Shown here one piece after another: positions 1-5,637 of a DNA stretch of 5,659 nucleotides. The stretch's first letter is position 1, and each line of letters begins with the position of its first letter. Under the pieces are notes generated by a model that was not told the DNA's origin, searched no databases, and saw only the letters and a list, made by a program, of their open reading frames with translations. The translations under genes were made by a program, and so were the position numbers. Location of the stretch: NCBI GenBank assembly GCA_040756085.1, contig JBFMAE010000052.1:1-5659 (forward strand), in the 5' to 3' direction. Origin of the DNA: JBFMAE01 sp040756085 (lineage in GTDB: Bacteria > Desulfobacterota > BSN033 > UBA1163).

Positions 1-39
1 AAACAGTAGGAATAAATGGAAACCTGGAGTTCTAAAAGC

Positions 40-73
40 AAAATGTCGTCTTTTACACAGAAGACGACATTTT
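40..73. terminator. Bidirectional intrinsic terminator
   Basis: A perfect 13-bp stem, AAAATGTCGTCTT at 40-52 and AAGACGACATTTT at 61-73, with an 8-nt loop. The arms begin with A4 and end with T4, so both strands give a stem closing into a U run. This is the usual form of a shared terminator between converging genes and hints that a gene may point towards it from beyond position 1. Confidence 0.65.
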
Positions 74-127
74 CCTAAGAGCTACCCCGCACCCCGTAAA
101 GCCCTGTTCTTTAAAAATGGAATTCAG

Positions 128-156
128 CCCGCCCCGCTTCGCGAAGCGAGGCCGGG
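128..156. repeat. GC-rich imperfect palindrome
   Basis: The core CGCTTCGCGAAGCG at 135-148 is a perfect 14-nt palindrome. Pairing extends outward through 128-133 and 150-156 with one C/A mismatch (134/149) and one bulge. In minus-strand RNA the mismatch is a G-U wobble. It looks like a REP-type extragenic palindrome or a 3' transcript stem; no second copy is in the window. Confidence 0.5.
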
Positions 157-174
157 GGGTGCATCAAAATATCT

Positions 175-202
175 ACCCCGCACCTTTGATAAGGTGCGGG
201 GT
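175..202 (-). terminator. Strong GC hairpin, probable terminator
   Basis: A perfect 12-bp inverted repeat, ACCCCGCACCTT at 175-186 and AAGGTGCGGGGT at 191-202, with a 4-nt loop. On the minus strand it is followed by AGATATTTTG, a weak U tract. It is a plausible end of the transcript carrying the ketosynthase. Its left arm with two flanking bases recurs at 82-93. Confidence 0.55.
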
Positions 203-217
203 CTACCTCAAAGAAAG

Positions 218-237
218 CCCCGTGTTTTAACACAGGG
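218..237 (-). terminator. Hairpin downstream of the ketosynthase
   Basis: The arms 218-226 and 229-237 pair over 9 positions around a very tight loop. The one mismatch (221/234) becomes a G-U wobble when read as minus-strand RNA. It is the first hairpin met after the ketosynthase stop, 82 nt downstream, and is followed by CTTTCTTTG, a poor U tract. It may be a terminator or a 3' stabilising stem. Confidence 0.4.
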
Positions 238-319
238 TGCAGGGTTTACTAATTCAGGGTTTGGTAGACTTCATTGGAGGTTTGTTTGACTCAGTAAGTT
301 TTTGTTGAGCACCGTACTG

Positions 320-1585
320 CTACTCTTTAGAGGATGGGCTGCAAAGTAACCAACATTGCGAATTGTATCTATATTCTTGCACTATATATTTCCCAAAAAC
401 CAAGGTCGTGCAATTGCCACCAAAAGCAAAAGAGTTGGAGAGCACGACCCGAACTCTCATTTCACGAGATTTCCCTGGCACATAATCGAGATCACAATCC
501 TCGTCTCCCTCCTGGTGATTCACGGTTGGGGGGATAAATTGATCAACAATGGAAAGAACTGATGCCACCGCTTCAATCGCCCCTGCAGAACCGAGGCAAT
601 GGCCCACCATCGATTTAATGGAACTCACCGGAATCGAGTAGGCCTTTTCTCCGAAGACCTTTTTAATGGAGAGCGTTTCGACCTTATCGTTGAGGGTGGT
701 GCCGGTACCGTGAGCATTGATCGTATCGACCTCAAGAGGGGTAATATTCCCCTCTTCCATGGCCTCCTTCATGATTCGAGCCTCTGCCATTCCAGAGGGT
801 TCGGGTGCGGTAATATGGTAAGCTTCGCCACCTATTCCATATCCCAGAAATTCTGCATAGATCCTTGCCTCTCTTTTCATCGCCTCTTCGAGACTCTCTA
901 AGATTAAGATGGCCGCCCCTTCACCCAGGCACATTCCAGCCCTTCTTCGATCGAAAGGTTTACAGGGAGAAGGATCCATCGCCTTCAGGGAGTTGAATCC
1001 GCCAAAGGTGAGTTCGCTCAATGCATCGCTCCCTCCGCAAAGAACGGCTTTGGCCTGACCTGTCCTGATGAGATCAGCTCCATAACCGATGGAGGTGGCG
1101 GAGGAACTGCAGGCTGTGGTGATAGTGACCTTCGGACCTGAACATCCAACCCGTTCCGAAACCCGACTCGTTGTATAACTTGGAATGAAAGGAAGCAGGA
1201 GAGAAGGTCTGGACTTTCCTTTACGAAGAATTTCTTTGTGGTAGGCTTCTGCTTCGAACATCCCACCCGCACCTGCCCCCAGACAGATCCCCACTTCCTC
1301 TGAAGAATAGGAATGGGCCCCGGAAGCCTTGATCGCCTCCTCTGCAGCGATGAGTGCGAATTGGTCAGTTCGAGAAAGCCTCTTCAACTCTTTTCTCTCA
1401 AAAAATTCTTCTGGCCGATAATCCCTGATTTCCGCTCCAATCCTGGAAGGGTATTTTGTGGTATCAAAAAGAGTAACCTCTCCGATTCCCGTTCGACCCT
1501 CTTTCAAGGACCGACGAAATTCTTCTACATTCTTTCCCGTGGAGCAGAAAATACCCAAACCTGTGATAACTACTCGTCTCATCAT
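320..1585 (-). CDS. fabF: FabF-like beta-ketoacyl-ACP synthase
   Basis: This 421-residue thiolase-fold condensing enzyme starts MMRRVVITGLGIFCSTG. The Cys-His-His triad is intact: TTACSSSATS holds Cys159, NAHGTGT holds His292 and KSMVGHCLGSAG holds His329. This makes it an active ketosynthase, not a chain-length factor. CKPFDRRRAGMCLGEGAA and CDLDYVP are family signatures, and AFGG near 387-390 corresponds to the GFGG gating loop of FabF. It should condense an acyl thioester with malonyl-ACP. GAGAGGMFEAE near 103-113 and the ending FGGNCTTLVFGKY differ from typical housekeeping FabF, which points to a specialised lipid or polyketide ketosynthase; the symbol gives family only. After FGKY come about 21 extra residues of no recognised family sequence. 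An upstream ATG at 1639 would add 18 residues read from repeat sequence and is disfavoured. ATG at 1582 is equally possible. No Shine-Dalgarno site is evident for any of these starts. Confidence 0.92.
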   Translation of the reverse strand: MMRRVVITGLGIFCSTGKNVEEFRRSLKEGRTGIGEVTLFDTTKYPSRIGAEIRDYRPEEFFERKELKRLSRTDQFALIAAEEAIKASGAHSYSSEEVGICLGAGAGGMFEAEAYHKEILRKGKSRPSLLLPFIPSYTTSRVSERVGCSGPKVTITTACSSSATSIGYGADLIRTGQAKAVLCGGSDALSELTFGGFNSLKAMDPSPCKPFDRRRAGMCLGEGAAILILESLEEAMKREARIYAEFLGYGIGGEAYHITAPEPSGMAEARIMKEAMEEGNITPLEVDTINAHGTGTTLNDKVETLSIKKVFGEKAYSIPVSSIKSMVGHCLGSAGAIEAVASVLSIVDQFIPPTVNHQEGDEDCDLDYVPGKSREMRVRVVLSNSFAFGGNCTTLVFGKYIVQEYRYNSQCWLLCSPSSKE

Positions 1586-1596
1586 AGTTTGTAAAA

Positions 1597-1697
1597 GGGT
1601 CCAAGGATTCGAGCCTCCCTGCCGCAGGTAAGGGTTCATGGGTTCAAGTGTTTAAAAATATCTACTTGAGCACTCGATCCCTTGGCCCCTTGAACCC
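1597..1697. repeat. 8-nt repeats in inverted orientation before the ketosynthase
   Basis: GGGTCCAA (1597), GGATTCGA (1605), GGGTTCAT (1632) and GGGTTCAA (1640) are variants of one 8-nt unit. TCGATCCC, TTGGCCCC and TTGAACCC (1674-1697) are the same motif on the other strand. GGGTTCAAG at 1640-1648 and CTTGAACCC at 1689-1697 form a perfect 9-bp inverted repeat. Confidence 0.55.
1618..1628. repeat. Second copy of the palindrome core
   Basis: CCTGCCGCAGG is the central 11 nt of the element at 2495-2513 read on the opposite strand. It lies in the gap before the ketosynthase and is flanked by 8-nt repeats. Its position argues against translation from the upstream ATG at 1639. Confidence 0.5.
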
Positions 1698-1703
1698 TGT
1701 TAT

Positions 1704-2444
1704 TTATATGATTCCTCCATCCACAATAATCGTTTGGCCAGTGACGTAGTTCGAATGTTCCGATGCGAGAAAGAGGACGACCTTGGCCACCTCTTCCGGC
1801 TTTCCCATCCTTCCCAGGCTGGACGATTTGAGGATCGCCTCAACTTTCTCTTTGGGCATCTTCGACACCACTTCAGATTCGATCAGACCTGGAGCCACGG
1901 CATTCACATGGATGTTGAAAGGTCCCAGTTCTCGAGCAAGGGATTTTGTGAAGCTGATCACCCCTCCTTTGGTTGCCGCATAATTGGTCTGACCAGAGGT
2001 CCCCAGAATCCCGCTGATCGAAGAAATATTGATGATCTTCCCCTTTCTCTGGGGGATCATCTTTCGAATCACTATCTTACAACAATAAAAGAGACTGGTG
2101 AGGTTCGCTTTGAGGAGGGAATCCCAATCCTCATCACTCATCAACATGAGGAAGTTATCCCGGATGAGGCCTACATTATTCACCAAGATATCAATTTTTC
2201 CATATTGAGCAAAGGTCTCTTCTATCATCTCTTTAACCTGATCAAATTGTGTGACATCAGCCTTAAACAAACCAATGTTCAACCGTTTTGATTTGGCCTC
2301 GCTCATCAGATCTTCTGCAGCATCCACATCCTTTGAGAAATTGGCTACGACCTTTGCTCCCTCCTCTGTGAAGAGGAGAGAGATGGCCTTCCCGATCCCC
2401 CTCGTTCCACCTGTGACAATGGCCACCTGATCCTTTAAAATCAT
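1704..2444 (-). CDS. fabG: FabG-like 3-oxoacyl-ACP reductase (short-chain dehydrogenase)
   Basis: This 246-residue protein has the full length and every landmark of a classical short-chain dehydrogenase of the FabG type. TGGTRGIG at 11-18 is the nucleotide-binding glycine motif; Arg15 in it is usual in NADPH-using FabG. ADVT at 62-65 lies at the adenine pocket. NNVG at 89-92 replaces the commoner NNAG. The catalytic tetrad is Asn114, Ser142, Tyr155 and Lys159 (YAATK). The protein ends in GRMGKPEEVA...YVTGQTIIVDGG, as FabG does. It should reduce a 3-ketoacyl thioester to the 3-hydroxyacyl form in the cytoplasm. Its place directly upstream of the ketosynthase suggests a dedicated pathway paralogue rather than the housekeeping enzyme, which is an inference. 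The ATG is set by an AGGA Shine-Dalgarno core 7 nt upstream. Other SDR substrates cannot be excluded from sequence alone. Confidence 0.93.
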   Translation of the reverse strand: MILKDQVAIVTGGTRGIGKAISLLFTEEGAKVVANFSKDVDAAEDLMSEAKSKRLNIGLFKADVTQFDQVKEMIEETFAQYGKIDILVNNVGLIRDNFLMLMSDEDWDSLLKANLTSLFYCCKIVIRKMIPQRKGKIINISSISGILGTSGQTNYAATKGGVISFTKSLARELGPFNIHVNAVAPGLIESEVVSKMPKEKVEAILKSSSLGRMGKPEEVAKVVLFLASEHSNYVTGQTIIVDGGII

Positions 2445-2451
2445 GTTGAAG

Positions 2452-2455
2452 TCCT
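2452..2455 (-). promoter_or_regulatory. Shine-Dalgarno site of the FabG-like gene
   Basis: On the minus strand AGGA lies 7 nt before the ATG at 2444, a normal spacing. It supports that start and is the only well-placed ribosome binding site seen for the four genes. Confidence 0.65.
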
Positions 2456-2470
2456 ACGAATAATTAACAA

Positions 2471-2548
2471 ATCCGAAATTCGAATATCGAAATCCCTGCC
2501 TGCGGCAGGCAGGCGAAACAAATTCGAATTTTCAAATTCAAATTTCTT
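2471..2548. repeat. Decayed 7-nt repeat tract split by a palindrome
   Basis: Units ATCCGAA, ATTCGAA and TATCGAA (2471-2491) and AATTCGA, ATTTTCA, AATTCAA, ATTTCTT (2521-2548) share the period and TTCGAA-like content of 2596-2623. The GC palindrome at 2495-2513 lies between them. Confidence 0.55.
2495..2513. repeat. 19-bp GC palindrome in an AT-rich gap
   Basis: CCTGCCTGCGGCAGGCAGG is symmetrical except for its central base. It stands out from the AT-rich surroundings. Its 11-nt core on the other strand, CCTGCCGCAGG, recurs at 1618-1628. Confidence 0.65.
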
Positions 2549-2595
2549 AAACTTTTTTTGTTTTGAACATTTAAAATTTGGTCATTTGAGATTGT

Positions 2596-2623
2596 TTCGA
2601 ATTTCGAATTTCGTGCTTCGAAT
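2596..2623. repeat. TTCGAAT 7-nt repeat abutting the stop of radical SAM gene 2
   Basis: Four in-phase 7-nt units (TTCGAAT twice, TTCGTGC, TTCGAAT) end at the base next to the stop codon at 2624-2626. Weaker 7-nt periodicity continues leftward to about 2556. Confidence 0.7.
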
Positions 2624-4021
2624 TTATTCTTTCAGGGGTTTCACTCTCGGTCTCTTCATCCTTCCCACCAGTTCCCACAAAGGCCCTCGAATTCGAAATC
2701 TCCTTATTTGCTCAATCAGATTCTGCGTGATGTTAATCTCCAGGCCAGGAACAATCCATCGCTTCCTCTCCATCGCCTTCTCACGGATGATGTCTTCTAA
2801 TCTCCCTCTTAATTCCGGGGAGACATAAAAATGAGGATAAATGAGATTGGTGTTCTTATGAATCACCCCTTGAGAAAGGGAAATTTGTTCCATTTCGGTC
2901 TCTGGATAGATTCGAATCCCCAGCATGGCGATGATGGCAGTGGGGTCGAGTTGGTCCATCAATTGGAAAGTCTCTTCAATCGTCTCTTCTTCTTCTCCAG
3001 GACCGCCGAAGAGGAGATAGTGACAGTGGTTGACATGGAGTGCTGAACAGAGATGGGAGGCCTGAATGACATCCTCTGCAGCAAATGACTTCTTATAATT
3101 CCTGAGCATCCGGGAAGACCCTGAATCGGTTCCAAATTCGATCCCGACACATCCCGCCTCTTTTATCCATTTTAAAAGATCTTCAGTTAAAAAACCTGGA
3201 TTGACAAAGGCACTCCATTTGATATCGAGCTTACTCCGAACCATCTCACGACACAGGGCTTCTGCATATGAAGGAGGATAATTGAAGATGTCGTCAACAA
3301 AATAGATATAATCCACTTCCTCCTCCTGAACGAGGTATCGGAGCTCCTTCACTACCTCTTCGGTCTTTCGCAGCCTGACCTCTTTACCTTCCAATAACGG
3401 ATAGGTGCAATAGATACAGGAGAAGGGGCAACCCCGTTTCGTCTGGATATTTCCCATCCCTCCCTCTTCCAAATAACGTCGGGTTTGGAAGAGAGTCCGT
3501 TCAGGGGTTGAAATGGGAAAGACTCTTGCCCCTTTTATAAAATGAGGGAAAGGCTCGCCTTTAATGAGGAGATAAGGGGATGGGGAGATAGGATCATCTC
3601 TTTCGAGACCTCTCACCAATTGCAGGAAGACCTCTTCACCCTCTCCAATAATTCCAAAATCGATATTTAAACATTGAAGGAGCGCTTGGGGGGCTAAAGA
3701 AAATCCTGAGCCTCCGATCACCAGTTTCGATCGGGAATATTGACGGCAAACCTGAACGACCTCCTCCACTTCTTTGAGATAGGAAATGGATGTCGGATAG
3801 GTCAGATTATCCAGGTTCCTCAAGGAGATGCCGATCAATTCGGGTTCAAACCATTGAAGAACATCTTTTAGGTCGCGCGGGACATCCTGAGAAAAACAGA
3901 GGTCCATCACCTCGATCAGGTGCCCCTCCTCTCTCAATGCCTTGGCGATGTAGGCCAAACCCAGAGGAAAGACAGGATAGGGCATCCTTTCACGATTGAC
4001 GGAGATGAGGAGGATCTTCAT
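2624..4021 (-). CDS. B12-binding-type radical SAM enzyme, possibly lipid-associated
   Basis: This 465-residue protein starts MKILLISVNRERMPYPVFPLG and has two parts. Residues about 1-140 form a B12-binding-like domain with PLGLAYIAKALREEGH near 19-34, a VIGGSGFSLAPQALL segment near 101-115 and IIGEGEE near 124-130. The radical SAM core carries CPFSCIYC (Cys198, Cys202, Cys205), a VDDIFNYPP stretch and a SAM-contact-like EFGTDSGSSRML near 295-306. LLFGGPGEEEETIEETF and GIRIYPETEM follow. The DxHxxG motif is absent. From memory, the sequence style matches a family annotated as lipid-biosynthesis B12/radical SAM proteins, which fits the downstream ketoreductase and ketosynthase, but the reaction is unknown. 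The start at 4021 was chosen because homologous-looking sequence begins there. An in-frame TTG at 4102 would add 27 residues read from a repeat tract and is unlikely. No good Shine-Dalgarno site precedes the ATG. The two radical SAM genes are too different to be a recent duplication. Confidence 0.88.
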   Translation of the reverse strand: MKILLISVNRERMPYPVFPLGLAYIAKALREEGHLIEVMDLCFSQDVPRDLKDVLQWFEPELIGISLRNLDNLTYPTSISYLKEVEEVVQVCRQYSRSKLVIGGSGFSLAPQALLQCLNIDFGIIGEGEEVFLQLVRGLERDDPISPSPYLLIKGEPFPHFIKGARVFPISTPERTLFQTRRYLEEGGMGNIQTKRGCPFSCIYCTYPLLEGKEVRLRKTEEVVKELRYLVQEEEVDYIYFVDDIFNYPPSYAEALCREMVRSKLDIKWSAFVNPGFLTEDLLKWIKEAGCVGIEFGTDSGSSRMLRNYKKSFAAEDVIQASHLCSALHVNHCHYLLFGGPGEEEETIEETFQLMDQLDPTAIIAMLGIRIYPETEMEQISLSQGVIHKNTNLIYPHFYVSPELRGRLEDIIREKAMERKRWIVPGLEINITQNLIEQIRRFRIRGPLWELVGRMKRPRVKPLKE

Positions 4022-4050
4022 AGGAGATTCAAGCTCTACATTCCTGAAAT

Positions 4051-4095
4051 CACCAATCACCAATAACCAAACACCAAATAAGCTCCAATAACCAA
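4051..4095. repeat. 7-nt tandem repeat upstream of radical SAM gene 2
   Basis: Units CACCAAT (4051 and 4058), AACCAAA (4065) and CACCAAA (4072) are in phase. After a short break, CCAATAACCAA follows at 4085-4095. The tract lies in the leader of radical SAM gene 2, between the alternative TTG and the chosen ATG. A 14-nt block (4058-4071) is the exact reverse complement of 4237-4250. Confidence 0.7.
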
Positions 4096-4179
4096 TTAAC
4101 AAACAATTTAGTCATGTTAGTCATGGCCAATTTGCCACCCACGAACTATCAAAATCGTATTAATAAACCCTGATGTTGC

Positions 4180-4215
4180 AAAAAATTAAATAATCCAGCA
4201 AACAGTGATGCTGGA
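4180..4215 (-). terminator. Likely weak intrinsic terminator after radical SAM gene 1
   Basis: A perfect 7-bp stem (TCCAGCA at 4194-4200 with TGCTGGA at 4209-4215, 8-nt loop) lies 13 nt past the stop codon at 4228. On the minus strand it is followed by a T-rich tract, TTATTTAATTTTTT, at 4180-4193. The stem is short, so it may attenuate rather than stop transcription into the next gene. Confidence 0.5.
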
Positions 4216-4223
4216 AAAGCTTT

Positions 4224-4251
4224 TTGGTTATTGGAATTTGGTTATTGGTGT
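4224..4251. repeat. 7-nt tandem repeat over the stop of radical SAM gene 1
   Basis: Four 7-nt units beginning TTGG run without a break: TTGGTTA, TTGGAAT, TTGGTTA, TTGGTGT. The tract includes the TAA stop at 4228-4230 and encodes the last residues (PITKFQ) of the enzyme. It is the reverse-complement type of the tract at 4051-4095. Confidence 0.7.
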
Positions 4252-5637
4252 TTTGACGATTTCTTCTTTCTTAATCCTTCGGATCACTTCCATCTGGGCA
4301 CTACGGAGTATGAAATTTGACATCAAGAAGTAGAGAAAGTGATTTTTGGGTCCCCAGAGAAGACGTTTCAAGATCGATCGGGGAGCACAGGTATATTTCT
4401 GTGCCCAGAGGTATCCGTCTTGGAGTTCCTGAACCGTCATCCTTTCCGGTTTGAAGACGACATGACTCATATCATAATGGGACCAGTCATGGTCGAAGAT
4501 TCTTCCCTCCTCCTCCAGTCTTTTTCGTAGAGGAGTTCCTGGAAAGGGTGTAAGAATCGAAAACGTGGGAAGTTCGATATTGTTCCGCTGCACAAATTCA
4601 ACTGTCTTTTTAAAGACGGTCGGGTCATCTCCATCGAAACCAAAGATGAAGGATCCATGGATACCGATTCGACGATCCTGGATGGTTCTGATCAAATCAG
4701 ATAATTCTTTTGTATCCACAAATCGTTTCGAAACGCCATCTAAGTTCTCCTGAAGAAGGGACTCAAAACCGATAAAGAGAGAGATGCAACCGCTCTCTTG
4801 AGCCTTCCGGAGAAGGTCATCATGTCTTGCGATCTGGACAGTAGTAAACCCCATCCACCTCACCTGATGGCGTTTGAAGATTTCGAAGAGGCCAAGGGCA
4901 TGATCCTTTTTCGCTGTCACATTGTCATCGGCGAGAAAGAGATATTCCCCTTTCTTCTTGATGATAGAGGAGAGTTCCCGATCTACCTCCTCGAGAGGGC
5001 GTGTTCGATAACGATTTCCATTGATTGTAGGAACGGAGCAAAATTCACAATGATTGGGACAGCCTCGGGTCGTTTCGATCGCCTTAAAAAGGGTGCTGTA
5101 ATGTTTGCTCAAAAGATCCCGTCTTGGAAAGGGCATTCCCTTCAATTCTGACCACTCCCGATTTTTATAAAAAGATTTGAGCTCTCCTGCTTCGAAGTCC
5201 TTTAGAACTTTATCGAGCATCCCTTCGGCTTCTCCAATAAAAACGGAGTCTGCATGTTCTTTTGCTTCATCAGGCAAGAGACTTGGGTGGATCCCTCCTA
5301 AGATCACCTTCACTCCTCTCCCTCGGAATCGATTGGCAATGGCATAGGCCCTTTTGACAACACAGGTGAGGCCGGTGATTCCAACCAAATCAACATCGGC
5401 ATCAAAATCGATCTCTTCAATCGCCTCATTGATGATCTTAATTTCATATTCTTTCGGGAAGAGAGAGGCAAGGAGGGTAAGACCCAGCATGGGAAAAGGG
5501 TGGAGCGTATCATTGGAAAATTTGATCCCTTTCTCTCTGGGGAAGATGAGAAGAACCTTCTTCGACCTTTGAGTTCGGAGTTCGGAGTTCGCAGTTCGGA
5601 GTGAGGATCCTAAACTTCTGGCTATTTCCTTCTTCAT
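4228..5637 (-). CDS. B12-binding-type radical SAM enzyme with DUF4070-like C-terminus
   Basis: This 469-residue protein has the layout of a class B (cobalamin-type) radical SAM enzyme. Residues about 27-150 look like the Rossmann-like B12-binding domain, with a VGITGL strand, GGIHPSLLPDEA at 114-125 and FIGEAEG at 133-139. The radical SAM core follows, with the 4Fe-4S motif CPNHCEFC (Cys193, Cys197, Cys200). IGFESLLQENL at 289-299 and the PFPGTPLRKRLEEEGRI stretch near 364-380, followed by a HVVF...GYLWA region, resemble the C-terminal module known as DUF4070. No DxHxxG cobalamin motif is present, so B12 would bind without a lower His ligand, as in several class B enzymes. The substrate is unknown; a carbon-centred modification of a lipid is an inference from the FabG/FabF neighbours. 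ATG at 5635-5637 is the best start seen, with only a weak purine-rich stretch upstream, and the frame stays open to the window edge, so a longer N-terminus is possible. Residues 12-25 are encoded by a 7-nt tandem repeat. Confidence 0.88.
   Translation of the reverse strand: MKKEIARSLGSSLRTANSELRTQRSKKVLLIFPREKGIKFSNDTLHPFPMLGLTLLASLFPKEYEIKIINEAIEEIDFDADVDLVGITGLTCVVKRAYAIANRFRGRGVKVILGGIHPSLLPDEAKEHADSVFIGEAEGMLDKVLKDFEAGELKSFYKNREWSELKGMPFPRRDLLSKHYSTLFKAIETTRGCPNHCEFCSVPTINGNRYRTRPLEEVDRELSSIIKKKGEYLFLADDNVTAKKDHALGLFEIFKRHQVRWMGFTTVQIARHDDLLRKAQESGCISLFIGFESLLQENLDGVSKRFVDTKELSDLIRTIQDRRIGIHGSFIFGFDGDDPTVFKKTVEFVQRNNIELPTFSILTPFPGTPLRKRLEEEGRIFDHDWSHYDMSHVVFKPERMTVQELQDGYLWAQKYTCAPRSILKRLLWGPKNHFLYFLMSNFILRSAQMEVIRRIKKEEIVKTPITKFQ
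5571..5605. repeat. 7-nt tandem repeat inside a coding region
   Basis: Four consecutive 7-nt units on the plus strand (GAGTTCG three times, then CAGTTCG) run from 5571 to 5598 and are followed by a decayed unit, GAGTGAG. They lie inside the N-terminal codons of radical SAM gene 1. Because 7 nt and 3 nt meet every 21 nt, the protein shows LRT at 13-15 and again at 20-22. Confidence 0.75.

Larger units (their letters stand above)
1..319. other. Gene-free region downstream of the ketosynthase
   Basis: No convincing coding region is seen on either strand. The stretch holds three terminator-like hairpins, one GC palindrome and a 12-nt direct repeat, CTACCCCGCACC, at 82-93 and 173-184. It reads as a transcript end followed by an extragenic repeat cluster. 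Confidence 0.6.

Noticed and set aside
320..1585. Chain-length factor instead of an active ketosynthase
   Set aside because: The active-site cysteine and both histidines are present.
1583..1639. Longer ketosynthase start at ATG 1639
   Set aside because: The added 18 residues are read from 8-nt repeats and the palindrome core, no Shine-Dalgarno site precedes it, and family sequence begins at MRRVVITG.
1734..2291. Plus-strand open frame of 185 codons opposite the FabG-like gene
   Set aside because: It has no recognisable family motif and lies entirely antisense to a gene with a complete catalytic set. It is a composition effect of the real gene.
4022..4102. Longer radical SAM gene 2 start at TTG 4102
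   Set aside because: The added 27 residues are translated 7-nt repeats. The family-like sequence begins at the ATG at 4021.
4130..4180. Sigma-70 promoter for radical SAM gene 2 (TTGCAA, 16 nt, TACGAT on the minus strand)
   Set aside because: Each box matches only four of six consensus bases in an AT-rich gap, which is expected by chance.
4051..4251. CRISPR-like array
   Set aside because: The units are 7 nt and contiguous, with no spacers. No cas gene is present.
2624..5637. Tandem duplication of one radical SAM gene
   Set aside because: The two proteins share only general family motifs. Their iron-sulfur motif contexts and C-terminal regions differ.
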